From PNNG01 sp046291695 (GTDB lineage Bacteria; Bacteroidota; Bacteroidia; UBA7662), in the NCBI GenBank assembly GCA_046291695.1, contig JBKBSO010000013.1, positions 48,271-112,270 of the forward strand: 64,000 bases of DNA. Reading direction: 5' to 3'. Numbering within the stretch: position 1 is the first letter of the stretch; each line of letters starts with the position of its first letter. The notes beneath the pieces were generated by a model. It did not search any database, was not told where the DNA came from, and saw only the letters and a program-made list of their open reading frames with translations. The translations under genes were made by a program, and so were the position numbers. Shown here in pieces: positions 1 to 7,847 of the stretch.

Positions 1-1
1 C

Positions 2-2449
2 TTTCTACCGGTAAGCTTTCAGCTTCCGATTACCCGTATTTATGCGCTGACCTATTTGAACGGCGATTTGTGGGTGGGGACGGCCTCTGGTTTATTTCGG
101 GTGAACAATGGGGTGGTAAGTCAATTTAGCCCAACCCTGTCTAATTTTGATGCCGATACAGTTTTCAGCTTGGCCGTTACTACCAATGCCGTAGTGGCTG
201 GTACTAATGTAGGCTTGCTCGTGCAGCAGACAGGGGCCTGGCAGCGCTTCGACACCAGCAACAGTGCTTTGCTGTCGAACCGGGTAACTAGGGTAAAGAC
301 TTGGCAAAATGAGATAGGCATTGTGGCTGATGGAGCGGCCTATGTAGTGAGTGGCGGGCAGCTGCAAGCCCTTAATTTGCAATTGCCCGGTACAATTACC
401 GCAGTGCAGCCAACACCGTTCGGACAAAATATCATCGCCACAACCTTACAATCCTACCGTCAAATTCCAGGTGTGACCCCTTCGGCCTTGCCCTATGTGA
501 GCAATGCAGCAGACATTACCATTGTAGGCAATGAAGCTATCCTGTATGGTCCCAACATCATTTCGGGGGTGAATAGTCAGGAGGCTTGGTTTCGAAATGC
601 CGCCTTTGCCGCTTCCATGATACCTACCGGGCATGCCGGACGCATACAGACTTCAGCTTCCGGAAAAGTATATATGATGTCGCGTATGAATATACAAGTC
701 ATAAACAGTGTAAATTTTGTAGATGATGGGGCCAATTCCTTTAACCGGAAGGAGCTCGACATCAATCAGGTACAAGCTCTTTATTTGAATGGCGGAGATA
801 TGTTTTGGGATAGAGGTGCCACCAATAACGCGCGTTACAATGTGCCGAAAGTTACCGATAGTCTCATGCCCAAGAAGCACAGCTTATTTGCCATGAGTCC
901 CTGGATTGGGGGCATGCACAGCGGACAGCTATATCAAAGTGCACAGACCTACCGCCAAAGTTCGGTTGGAGGCATTTCGTACCGTTCAGGACCGCTTGAT
1001 AGCTTGGGCGAACGGTTGCCGCAAGAAGCTGACTATGACCGGTTGTGGAAGATTAACCGCTTAGAAGTGGAGTTGTTTAAGTATGCGTGGCAACAGGGCA
1101 CCGTGCAAAATGGATATTATGTGCCGCGTTCCGACTTCAGGGAGTGGCCGGGTAACCGGCCAGGTGGTGGTGTTTTAGCGCCTTATCACGATGAGAACGG
1201 TGATGGCATCTACCGCTGGCAGGATGGTGATTATCCTTTGATTAAAGGTGATCAGGCCATTTGGATGGTGTTTAATGATAGGGATCCGCGCCGCACGCTG
1301 GAATTACCTGCTCTGGGACTCGAAGTGCATTGTATGGCCTATGCTTATGTGTGCGACAGCGCTTCTGGGCTAGATTCCGTAATTAATTATACCACATTTT
1401 TGGACTATAAAGTCATCAATCGTTCGAACAGGACCTATAGCGATACCTATATTTCCATCTGGGCAGATGGGGATGTGGGAAATCCTACCGATGATTATGT
1501 GGGTATGGATGTGCAAGGCAATGGATTTTACTTTTACAATGGCGATGACGATGACGAGGGCATACAAGGCTACGGGTTGAACCCGCCTGCACAAGGAATT
1601 TATCAACTCAAAGGGCCATTGGCACCCGTCGGTGATGGCATTGACAACAATCGGAATGGTCAAATTGACGAAGCAGGCGAGGATGTGGCCTTCAGTAGAT
1701 TTATTTATTATAATAATGATGGTTTGCCGAATGGAAACCCAACTACTGCAGCGCATTTCCACAATTACGCTCGCGGCATTTGGAAAGACAATACGCCGAT
1801 GGTGTTTGGTGGTTCGGGTTACCCGGGTACGATGGGCTCTACTACTACTCCGGCTAACTTTATGTTTCCTGCTAGCAGCGACCCTACCGGCTGGGGCATT
1901 GGCGGAAACACCCAAAGCCCGGTGAGCGCACCCTTCAATTGGTCGGAGCTAAATCCTGGTCCCGGAACCAGTGCTAATGTGCCTTCTGATAGGAGGGGGA
2001 TGGCAGCTATGGGGCCATTCAATATGGGATCGGGCGAAACGCAAAGCATGACCTTGGCCCTAATTTGGAGCAGGGGGAGCAATGGGGCTCAAAGTTCTGT
2101 ACAAAAGTTGCTTACCCAAGATGCTCCGCTTATCAAACAATGGCACGCCCAAAACACCTTTCCCAGCTGCCTCGATTTGAGTACTGTAAATGTGCGGCCT
2201 TTGACGAAGCCTGCCTTACAGGCGAAGCTTTATCCCAATCCGGCACAGAGCAGGGTGCATGTGGCCTTTGAGCGTGCCGAGCCTGCGGAGGTTCAGTTTT
2301 TCGATATGCAAGGACGCTTGGTGTTTTCGACATTGCTGGAAGCTGGTTATCAACACGAGCTGAATATCGAAAGGCTGAGTCCAGGCATTTACTTGGTGCA
2401 ATTGCGGCAAAACGAGGCCATCAAACAACTGCGCATGGTGAAGCACTAG
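2..2449 (+). CDS. T9SS type A sorting domain protein with N-terminal propeller, 5' end outside the window
   Basis: The frame is open back to base 2 and the first visible residues already lie inside a folded domain, so the true start lies upstream. A TTG at 56 is not a convincing start. The N-terminal part has propeller-like repeats with the pattern DLWVGTASGLF, as in two-component-regulator propeller blades. The middle is rich in aspartate, glycine and aromatics and contains a calcium-loop-like stretch DGIDNNRNGQIDE. The last roughly 75 residues form a T9SS type A domain (KLYPNPAQ, then GIYLVQLR, ending in MVKH). By family knowledge such proteins pass the inner membrane by Sec and the outer membrane by the type IX system, and end on the surface or in the medium. 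Substrate or role is not recognisable. A hairpin follows the stop. Confidence 0.85.
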   Translation, partial: FLPVSFQLPITRIYALTYLNGDLWVGTASGLFRVNNGVVSQFSPTLSNFDADTVFSLAVTTNAVVAGTNVGLLVQQTGAWQRFDTSNSALLSNRVTRVKTWQNEIGIVADGAAYVVSGGQLQALNLQLPGTITAVQPTPFGQNIIATTLQSYRQIPGVTPSALPYVSNAADITIVGNEAILYGPNIISGVNSQEAWFRNAAFAASMIPTGHAGRIQTSASGKVYMMSRMNIQVINSVNFVDDGANSFNRKELDINQVQALYLNGGDMFWDRGATNNARYNVPKVTDSLMPKKHSLFAMSPWIGGMHSGQLYQSAQTYRQSSVGGISYRSGPLDSLGERLPQEADYDRLWKINRLEVELFKYAWQQGTVQNGYYVPRSDFREWPGNRPGGGVLAPYHDENGDGIYRWQDGDYPLIKGDQAIWMVFNDRDPRRTLELPALGLEVHCMAYAYVCDSASGLDSVINYTTFLDYKVINRSNRTYSDTYISIWADGDVGNPTDDYVGMDVQGNGFYFYNGDDDDEGIQGYGLNPPAQGIYQLKGPLAPVGDGIDNNRNGQIDEAGEDVAFSRFIYYNNDGLPNGNPTTAAHFHNYARGIWKDNTPMVFGGSGYPGTMGSTTTPANFMFPASSDPTGWGIGGNTQSPVSAPFNWSELNPGPGTSANVPSDRRGMAAMGPFNMGSGETQSMTLALIWSRGSNGAQSSVQKLLTQDAPLIKQWHAQNTFPSCLDLSTVNVRPLTKPALQAKLYPNPAQSRVHVAFERAEPAEVQFFDMQGRLVFSTLLEAGYQHELNIERLSPGIYLVQLRQNEAIKQLRMVKH

Positions 2450-2475
2450 GTCCTAACAAGCGAAAAAACTGTTAA

Positions 2476-2520
2476 GCGTCTGACTAAGCCATTGGTCAGG
2501 CGTTCTTCATTTCTCGCTTT
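2476..2520 (+). terminator. Probable intrinsic terminator after the first T9SS gene
   Basis: CGTCTGAC at 2477-2484 pairs with GTCAGGCG at 2495-2502 (one G-T wobble) around a 10-base loop, followed by a pyrimidine-rich stretch and a T run that overlaps the end of the convergent gene. Confidence 0.5.
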
Positions 2521-3175
2521 TTTTGCTGTTGTACTTATCATGCAAGCCAATACCCTGCATGATTTGCGGAAGGTACTTTTGAATGCGTTGGCTGCGGGTT
2601 TGCGATTGTTTGGCTTGGTTGAAGTGAAACAGATAGCCTTTTTGTCGGCCCGGGGTTAGCGCGTAAAAAGCGGCTTCGAAGGCGGGGTCGGCCTCAAACA
2701 TGCTTTGCAGTTCTGCAGGGAAAGCGATATCGGCCACCGATTGTTTGGGCACAACCAAGCCCGCCTTTTCTACTTCAACAGCTTGATACACCAGGCTTTT
2801 AATGGTGCTAAGATGTTGCTCGAGCATGGTTAGCCCCTTCAGCCTGATGAGGCGGCTTTCGTGTGCATTTGGTCCGGGTTTTTGAAGCAGTCCGCTATCA
2901 TCAGCCAGCAAAGCCCCTTTCATGAAACCCAGGCTCACCGCCTCGCGCAATGCGCCCAAAAGCACAATGTTTTTGCCCTGATGGGTGTAGCAGGGCACGC
3001 CCCATTTGATGTTTTCTTCAAGTCCGCAGTCGCGTAAAACCGCTCTGCAAGCCTGCAGCAAGTCATGCCAGGGGTGCACCTTGCATTGTGGACTGTCGTA
3101 AAAATCGCAGCGTCCGCAGCCCGAACGCAGGTAAGCTTCAAAGTTGGTGGGGAGTTGCGGGTGGTTAGCGGTCAT
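2507..3175 (-). CDS. YdeI/OmpD-associated family protein with DUF1801-like N-terminus
   Basis: A 222-residue cytoplasmic protein. The N-terminal half has the DUF1801-type pattern (IKWGVPCYTHQGKNIVLLGA, then GFMKGALLADDSGLLQ). The C-terminal half has the OmdA/YdeI-like segment ending in a basic helix (LTPGRQKGYLFHFNQAKQ). The ATG at 3175 is preferred over an in-frame TTG at 3211, because homologues as remembered begin close to this point. The N-terminal insert CGRCDFYDSPQC holds three cysteines, unusual for this fold, and could bind metal. The biochemical role of the family is not established. It converges with the T9SS gene upstream. Confidence 0.75.
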   Translation of the reverse strand: MTANHPQLPTNFEAYLRSGCGRCDFYDSPQCKVHPWHDLLQACRAVLRDCGLEENIKWGVPCYTHQGKNIVLLGALREAVSLGFMKGALLADDSGLLQKPGPNAHESRLIRLKGLTMLEQHLSTIKSLVYQAVEVEKAGLVVPKQSVADIAFPAELQSMFEADPAFEAAFYALTPGRQKGYLFHFNQAKQSQTRSQRIQKYLPQIMQGIGLHDKYNSKKSEK

Positions 3176-3767
3176 GAACACGGTTTTGTAATGGCCAAGA
3201 TGCGTCTGCAAAATACGAATCTCGGGGATAAGACGTAAAAGGCGGGGAATGGCTTAGTCCAATGGGTAGCTGGCTGATTATGAACATTTATAATTCATCG
3301 CTCGGGCAAAGCCCTCGCCATTCAGTATTCTATACCGTTTCGGTAAGCATTAAAGGGTGCAATACTTGGTAAATTTACGTTTTTTTACCTCCTAATGGCC
3401 GTGGTTTTCAACGTAGATTACGCAGATACCACAGATAGCTTGTGCGGCCAATAGACAAGGAAGAATGCCAAACGCGCTGTGCATTGCACAAATTTTTGGA
3501 TTACTAACCGCTTTTGATTAGCAATGCGTTGGATTACGGAGAAGTAACCGTTACAACCAAGGTTTTTTCAACCAACGCATTGATTCATTAACTAAACGAT
3601 ATTGAATGCCAAAACTTTGCGCCTTCCGTACAGGTCTTTTCTTCGTTTTGTGGTTCTCACTTCACACAATAATCCCTGAAGACATTAAGATACCAGAGGC
3701 TTAATCAGCTTAAGGGAATATGCAGCAAAAACCGGCTGTCAAGCGTATTTTGCTTCCTTTACAAGCA
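3176..3767. other. 592-base intergenic region without a gene
   Basis: No reading frame with coding character was seen on either strand. It holds a perfect 11-base inverted repeat (listed separately) and a stretch near 3410-3440 reading like a short dispersed repeat (GATTACGCAGATACCACAGA). No tRNA-like fold was recognised. Confidence 0.5.
3522..3582. repeat. Perfect 11-base inverted repeat with 39-base loop
   Basis: CAATGCGTTGG at 3522-3532 is matched exactly by CCAACGCATTG at 3572-3582. The arms lie in an otherwise gene-free region and could be the ends of a tiny non-autonomous element or the stem of an untranslated RNA. No flanking target duplication was evident. Confidence 0.55.
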
Positions 3768-4301
3768 TTACCGCTCCAAAATTCGCTTTAAATTCGCCAG
3801 GTTTTCTTGTTGGGCCTTGGCAATCATGGACCGGCCAAGCCAATAACCCATGAGGTTGCCGGGGTAGGGGTCGTTGCCGTAAAATTCACTGGTGACCAGG
3901 GTTTGATTGGGCGTAATGGCCTCGTAAAGCGTGGCAGCCTTGGCTTCGCCTTCCCAGGGACGGATGAATTTGAGGTCTACATCCATGCGGCTGTCGGTAA
4001 GTCCGGTGATGGTTTGGTAACCTTCTCCTACATTTTTATTGTCGCTGTTCCAATACTGCTGGGCCCCTACAGTGCCGTCTTCGCCCGTAATGAGCGGACT
4101 TAAATCGGGATCTTCCATCACCCAAATGCTGTAATGCTTTTGGTTGTCGAGGATGCGCACATAGTCTTTTACCACTGCGGCAGGGGCCTCGATGGTTTCG
4201 GCTACGCTTACGGTATAGGTTTTTGGGGTGAGAGCCGCAGCAATCAAGAATAGGGCAACCAGACTAATCAAGGCAATGCCCACGATTTTGAGAATTTTCA
4301 T
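3768..4301 (-). CDS. Membrane-anchored SRPBCC (START-like) domain protein
   Basis: This 177-residue protein starts with one hydrophobic helix (about residues 5-25), followed by a polyketide-cyclase/SRPBCC-like fold: VAETIEAPAAVVKDYV at the first strand and helix, and a C-terminal helix ending NLANLKRILER. Such folds bind hydrophobic ligands in a cavity; the ligand here is unknown. The helix would place the domain outside the cytoplasm or anchor it. It stands alone, with its own promoter box 22 bases upstream. Confidence 0.75.
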   Translation of the reverse strand: MKILKIVGIALISLVALFLIAAALTPKTYTVSVAETIEAPAAVVKDYVRILDNQKHYSIWVMEDPDLSPLITGEDGTVGAQQYWNSDNKNVGEGYQTITGLTDSRMDVDLKFIRPWEGEAKAATLYEAITPNQTLVTSEFYGNDPYPGNLMGYWLGRSMIAKAQQENLANLKRILER

Positions 4302-4322
4302 GCTGATGGTGTTTTAGGGAAT

Positions 4323-4330
4323 CAAATGTA
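4323..4330 (-). promoter_or_regulatory. Bacteroidota -7 box (TACATTTG) for the SRPBCC gene
   Basis: The minus strand reads TACATTTG, an exact match to TAnnTTTG, 22 bases upstream of the ATG at 4301. No clear -33 TTTG is present. Confidence 0.55.
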
Positions 4331-4449
4331 AAAATATATATTTGTAAACATCTTATATATAGGGTTTTTATTTCATGCTGTCAGCCTGAGTGTTGGTTTC
4401 GATGCGCAGTTTTGTGATCTCGTAAACCTGGCGCATAACCAGATTCAAA

Positions 4450-4520
4450 GCACCCAGAAGGGGTGCGATGTTTATAGAATATCGATTAATCTTACATCAA
4501 CCGGCCCAGAAAAGGTCGCA
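4450..4520. repeat. Short hairpin-led intergenic repeat candidate
   Basis: GCACCC (4450-4455) pairs with GGGTGC (4461-4466), followed by GTTTATAGAA (4470-4479) and a second purine/pyrimidine cluster GGCCCAGAAAAGG. From memory, hairpins followed by GTTTATAGAA occur as short dispersed intergenic repeats in Bacteroidota genomes. Only one copy is visible in this window, so its repeat status is inferred. Confidence 0.35.
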
Positions 4521-4603
4521 GGGATTGTTTTTTGCTCCGCAGATGTGCTGTTCCTATGCGTCGTATCGGGACTTCCGGTTAAAAGAACATCATTTTGACC
4601 TTG

Positions 4604-4920
4604 CTATATGTCTCCTCTTTGCTGTTTGTTTAACTTATCCGGGTCTTGACGTGTGTCAAATACATCCGTTATGAGTATCCCTTCTTGTACAGGTTTGTAC
4701 AGGATTTTGTAATTGCCCCTTATCACAATCGATGGCCTTCTCCCAGCTGCACGAGGCCAGGTTCTATTTGTCCTGAGAGAGGCTGGTCCTTTAATTGCTT
4801 AGTTGCTGAAAGGATGTCTTTGGTTATACGTTGGGCAAGCTCCCGACTACCTTTTTGTTTGTAGTAGGTATAAATAGCTGAGAGCATCTGAATCGAAAAA
4901 TCCGACCACAGTATTTTCAT
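4604..4920 (-). pseudogene. RelE/ParE-family toxin, broken by a one-base deletion
   Basis: From the ATG at 4920 the frame encodes a ParE-like N-terminal part (MKILWSDFS... to GLVQLGEGHRL) and stops at 4723. The remainder of the family fold continues in another frame: GNYKILYKPVQEGILITDVF, then DTRQDPDKL, ending with TAG at 4604. Inserting one base near 4725 restores ...HRLLIRGNYKILY..., the expected core strand of ParE/RelE toxins, and gives a protein of about 105 residues. The family is known to act as mRNA endonucleases (RelE) or gyrase poisons (ParE); which applies here is not visible. The antitoxin gene stops 4 bases upstream of the toxin ATG. Either the toxin is inactivated or the sequence has a one-base error. 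Confidence 0.85.
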
Positions 4921-4924
4921 GCGG

Positions 4925-5167
4925 CTACCAGTTAGCCAGGTCTTTTTCAAGTTGTTCTTGAGTAACTACCCTGCCGTTTAAATAATCGTCCGAGGCTTTT
5001 TTTGCTCTTTTTACCAAATCTTCAACAGAAATTTGATCGAAGGATGTGGTCGGGTCATCCTGCTTTTGTAAATCACCTATGGCTGATTCAATCATAGCGA
5101 AACGCTTTTCATCCTGAAGTCCGATGAGATATGCAATCGCTTTAAGTTTTCTTGCTTGAAGATCCAT
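4925..5167 (-). CDS. Antitoxin of the RelE/ParE pair
   Basis: An 80-residue protein rich in charged residues, with a helical N-terminus (MDLQARKLKAIAYLIGLQDE) and a C-terminal tail (VTQEQLEKDLANW) of the kind that wraps the partner toxin. It lies directly upstream of the toxin in the usual antitoxin-first order, with 4 bases between stop and start. By analogy it neutralises the toxin and may repress the shared promoter, whose -7 box lies 15 bases upstream. The DNA-binding fold is not obvious from sequence. It appears intact although the toxin is frameshifted. Confidence 0.75.
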   Translation of the reverse strand: MDLQARKLKAIAYLIGLQDEKRFAMIESAIGDLQKQDDPTTSFDQISVEDLVKRAKKASDDYLNGRVVTQEQLEKDLANW

Positions 5168-5181
5168 AGCAGTGCTTTGTA

Positions 5182-5189
5182 CAAATATA
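5182..5189 (-). promoter_or_regulatory. -7 box (TATATTTG) for the toxin-antitoxin operon
   Basis: The minus strand reads TATATTTG, an exact match to TAnnTTTG, 15 bases upstream of the antitoxin ATG at 5167. Confidence 0.55.
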
Positions 5190-5296
5190 CAATGGCTTTT
5201 TCGAAAATGCTTGAGCCAATTGCATCATCAGCAACTTGAATGCATCGCCCAAAGGCTCATTTAGGGGAATTGCCGAATGATCACGTTGATTTACAC

Positions 5297-5347
5297 AACT
5301 AAACTTTATCTCAACAAAAATAAAATTCAGTTTATTTTGAACTAAAC
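5297..5347. promoter_or_regulatory. Candidate operator of the GbsR/MarR-type regulator
   Basis: AACTAAAC occurs at 5297-5304 and again at 5340-5347, with the inverted half AGTTTA at 5329-5334 between them. Repeated and inverted AACTAAAC halves just upstream of a MarR-like gene are what an autoregulated operator would look like. Binding is inferred only. Confidence 0.45.
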
Positions 5348-5363
5348 AAAAAAAAACTTTCTA

Positions 5364-5371
5364 TAACTTTG
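5364..5371 (+). promoter_or_regulatory. -7 box (TAACTTTG) very close to the regulator start
   Basis: TAACTTTG matches TAnnTTTG exactly and ends 4 bases before the ATG at 5376. If used, the transcript would begin at or next to the start codon. Confidence 0.45.
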
Positions 5372-5375
5372 CCCC

Positions 5376-5876
5376 ATGGACATCAATGATGAAGTAAAGC
5401 CGCAACTTTCCCCCGAAAAGCAAGCCTACTTGCAAGAGTTTGGTTTATTCTTCGAAAAACTGGGTCCAGGCCGTATTGCCGGGCTCATTTTGGGCTATTT
5501 GCTGGTCAGCGACCGGGCTGAGGTGTCGTTTAACGAGTTGGTAGCCGGGCTCGATGCCAGCAAGGCCTCGGTTCACAACCAGCTGAAAATGCTGGAGCAA
5601 ATGGGTTTTGTAAAAAGCCTGCGTTTTACGGGCGATCGCAAAACCTATTACCGCATTGGCGCCCGCGATATGGGCGAAATGACTGTGAAGCGCATGGGCA
5701 TGACCGTGGTGTTTGTATCGCTTATGCGCAAAGGCCTGGAGCTCAAGGAAAACCAGCACGACGATGCCGCCAATTTTTTGCGCGATACAGCCGGTTTTTA
5801 CGAATGGCTGCATGGCCGCATGCAAGAGTTGCTGGCCGAATGGGAACAAATCAGAGATCAACAACCCCCTATATAA
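5376..5876 (+). CDS. GbsR/MarR family transcriptional regulator
   Basis: A 166-residue winged-helix protein. The helix-turn-helix is seen at about residues 50-85 (VSFNELVAGLDASKASVHNQ, then LKMLEQMGFVK), followed by a wing containing GDRKTYYRIG and a helical dimerisation region. It is the first gene of a tight run with a LolA-like protein, two permeases, an ATPase and a barrel; the next ATG is 3 bases after its stop. The short repeats upstream suggest autoregulation. It likely controls the export module; its inducer is unknown, and for relatives such as GbsR small osmolytes are known. Confidence 0.85.
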   Translation: MDINDEVKPQLSPEKQAYLQEFGLFFEKLGPGRIAGLILGYLLVSDRAEVSFNELVAGLDASKASVHNQLKMLEQMGFVKSLRFTGDRKTYYRIGARDMGEMTVKRMGMTVVFVSLMRKGLELKENQHDDAANFLRDTAGFYEWLHGRMQELLAEWEQIRDQQPPI

Positions 5877-5879
5877 ACC

Positions 5880-6626
5880 ATGAAACCCCTATTTACAACC
5901 CTCTGTTTGTTGTTTGGCTTATTGGCCAGTGCGCAAACCCCCGATGCCGCCGACATCATCAGGCGCATGGAAGACAAAATGCGAGGCGAAACAGCCGAAA
6001 TTACCATGAAAATGACCGTGGTGCGGCCCCGTTTTACCCGCGAAATGAAAATGAAAAGCTGGAGCAAAGGGCAAGACTACTCGCTCATCCTGTTGCAAGA
6101 GCCCGTACGCGACCAGGGCACAGCCTTTCTCAAACGCAAAAAGGAAATTTGGAACTACGTGCCTTCGGTCGACCGCATGATCAAACTCCCGCCCAGCATG
6201 ATGTCGCAAAGCTGGATGGGCAGCGATTTTAGCAACGATGACCTGGTGCGCGAAAGCTCCACCATCAACGATTTTAAACACCGCATTTTGCGATCTGAAA
6301 TCTACGAAGGCCTCGATTGCTGGGTGATTGAAATGGTGCCTTTGCCCGGCAGCTCGGTGGTGTACAGCAAGGTGGTGGTGTGGGTGAGCAAGGTTGATTA
6401 TTACCACCTGCGCACCGAAAACCACGGCGATAAAGACGAAAAAGTGAGCATTGTGGCCATGAGCAATATCAAAAAGCTGGGAAATCGTACCCTTCCGGTG
6501 CGCATGGAGCTTACTCCGCTCGACAAGCCGGGGCACAAAACCATTATCGAATACGAAGCAGCGGTGTTTGACGCCCCCATCAGCGAAAGCTTTTTTTCGG
6601 TGCAGAACCTCAAATCAGTCCGTTAA
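5880..6626 (+). CDS. LolA-like outer membrane lipoprotein-sorting protein (periplasmic)
   Basis: A 248-residue protein with a signal peptide (MKPLFTTLCLLFGLLASAQ) and a mature LolA/LppX-like half-barrel fold of the PF17131 type: DIIRRMEDKMRG at the first helix, then WNYVPSVDRMIKLP and MMSQSWMGSDFSNDDL, which are recognisable family blocks. These proteins carry lipids or lipidated molecules through the periplasm and are often encoded beside ABC or RND exporters. Here it lies 3 bases after a regulator and about 10 before the first of two permeases, so a carrier role for that transporter is a reasonable inference. The carried substrate is unknown. Confidence 0.85.
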   Translation: MKPLFTTLCLLFGLLASAQTPDAADIIRRMEDKMRGETAEITMKMTVVRPRFTREMKMKSWSKGQDYSLILLQEPVRDQGTAFLKRKKEIWNYVPSVDRMIKLPPSMMSQSWMGSDFSNDDLVRESSTINDFKHRILRSEIYEGLDCWVIEMVPLPGSSVVYSKVVVWVSKVDYYHLRTENHGDKDEKVSIVAMSNIKKLGNRTLPVRMELTPLDKPGHKTIIEYEAAVFDAPISESFFSVQNLKSVR

Positions 6627-6638
6627 TAAGGAGGTATG

Positions 6639-7847
6639 ATGTTACTTAAATTAGCCTGGAGGAATTTATGGCGCTCGCGCAAACGTACGCTCATTACAGT
6701 GAGTTCGGTGTTTTTTGCGGTGCTGCTGGCTGTGATGGCCGAAAGTGTGAACCGGGGCTCGCATGACGCCATGATTCGCAACAGTGTAAGTTATTTTACG
6801 GGTTATTTGCAGTTGCAAGACTCGGCTTATTTCGAGGAGCCTTCGCTTGATTATTGCTTTGGCTGGGACGAAGCCGAAGCCGCTCGTTTTGCCATTCCCG
6901 GTGTGAAGCAGCTGATTCCCCGCTTGCAGGGTTTTGTACTGGCAGCCGGTGGCGATAGAACCCGCGCGGCCTTGGTGTTGGGCATTGATCCAGAAGCCGA
7001 ACAAGTTCTTAATGGCTTACAAGACCAATTGCTCAGCGGGGCTTTTGAAGCCGGTGCAGTGGTGTTGGGCGACCGACTGGCTGAGCGCCTGCAACTGGCC
7101 CCGGGCGATAGCATTGTGCTGCTGGGTCAGGGGTACCAAGGTCAGCAAGCGGCGGGTATTTATCGCATCAGCGGTCTGATAAAGCCAACTTCGCCCGAAT
7201 TGCGCAAGCAGGTGGTGTACCTGCCGCTGGCCGATGCCCAGGAGCTTTTTGCTGCCTACGACATGGTGAGTTCGGTGCTGGTAATGCCCGACCAACCCAA
7301 TCGGCTCAGCGGCTTGCAAGGGCAGTTGGCCGATTTGCTGCCGTCCGATGGGTTTGTGGTGGTGCGCAGTTGGCAAGAGCTGCTGCCCGAACTGCTGGCT
7401 GCTATTGAGTTCGACAACGCCAGCAACCGCATCATTTTGGTGATTTTATACATCGTCATCGGCTTCGGTATTTTTGGCACTGTACTCACCATGACCCTCG
7501 AGCGCCGCAAAGAATTTGGCGTGCTCATCAGTGTGGGCATGCGACGCGGTCGGCTGGGGCTCATGGCCCTTTACGAGAGTCTGCTCATGGGACTAGTAGG
7601 TGTAGCCGCCGGATTGGCAGCGAGTTTGCCCTTGGTGGTCTGGTTTTATTATCACCCTATCCCCATGGGCGACGAATTGGTGGCCATTTCGGAAGAATTT
7701 GGCATTGAACCCCTTATTTATTTTTCGGCCGATGCTGGCATTTTTAGATCGCAAGCCCTGGTGGTTTTGGGCATGTGCCTGCTGGTGGCCTTGTATCCGG
7801 GCTATTACATCAGCCGATTAGACGTACTTAAAGCCTCCCGCTCATGA
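6639..7847 (+). CDS. ABC transporter permease, FtsX/MacB type (first)
   Basis: About 402 residues. An N-terminal membrane helix (WRNLWRSRKRTLITVSSVFF) is followed by a periplasmic MacB-like core and three C-terminal helices (FtsX domain, with LERRKEFGVLISVGMRRGRL). A strong Shine-Dalgarno AAGGAGG at 6628-6634 favours the ATG at 6639 over the adjacent one at 6636; such a sequence is rare in this window. Together with the second permease and the ATPase this has the layout of LolCDE or MacB-type mechanotransmission exporters, which move lipoproteins or lipids rather than small solutes. The stop overlaps the next start by ATGA. Confidence 0.88.
   Translation: MLLKLAWRNLWRSRKRTLITVSSVFFAVLLAVMAESVNRGSHDAMIRNSVSYFTGYLQLQDSAYFEEPSLDYCFGWDEAEAARFAIPGVKQLIPRLQGFVLAAGGDRTRAALVLGIDPEAEQVLNGLQDQLLSGAFEAGAVVLGDRLAERLQLAPGDSIVLLGQGYQGQQAAGIYRISGLIKPTSPELRKQVVYLPLADAQELFAAYDMVSSVLVMPDQPNRLSGLQGQLADLLPSDGFVVVRSWQELLPELLAAIEFDNASNRIILVILYIVIGFGIFGTVLTMTLERRKEFGVLISVGMRRGRLGLMALYESLLMGLVGVAAGLAASLPLVVWFYYHPIPMGDELVAISEEFGIEPLIYFSADAGIFRSQALVVLGMCLLVALYPGYYISRLDVLKASRS

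Noticed and set aside
1370..1915. Minus-strand open frame of 181 residues inside the first T9SS gene
   Set aside because: Antisense shadow with low-complexity Ile/Val runs and no start context.
4468..4674. Plus-strand open frame of 68 residues near the toxin gene
   Set aside because: It overlaps the repeat candidate and the 3' end of the frameshifted toxin; no start signal or homologous pattern.
5919..6536. Minus-strand open frame of 205 residues opposite the LolA-like gene
   Set aside because: Very high His and Phe content and no known motif; explained by reverse reading of the real gene.
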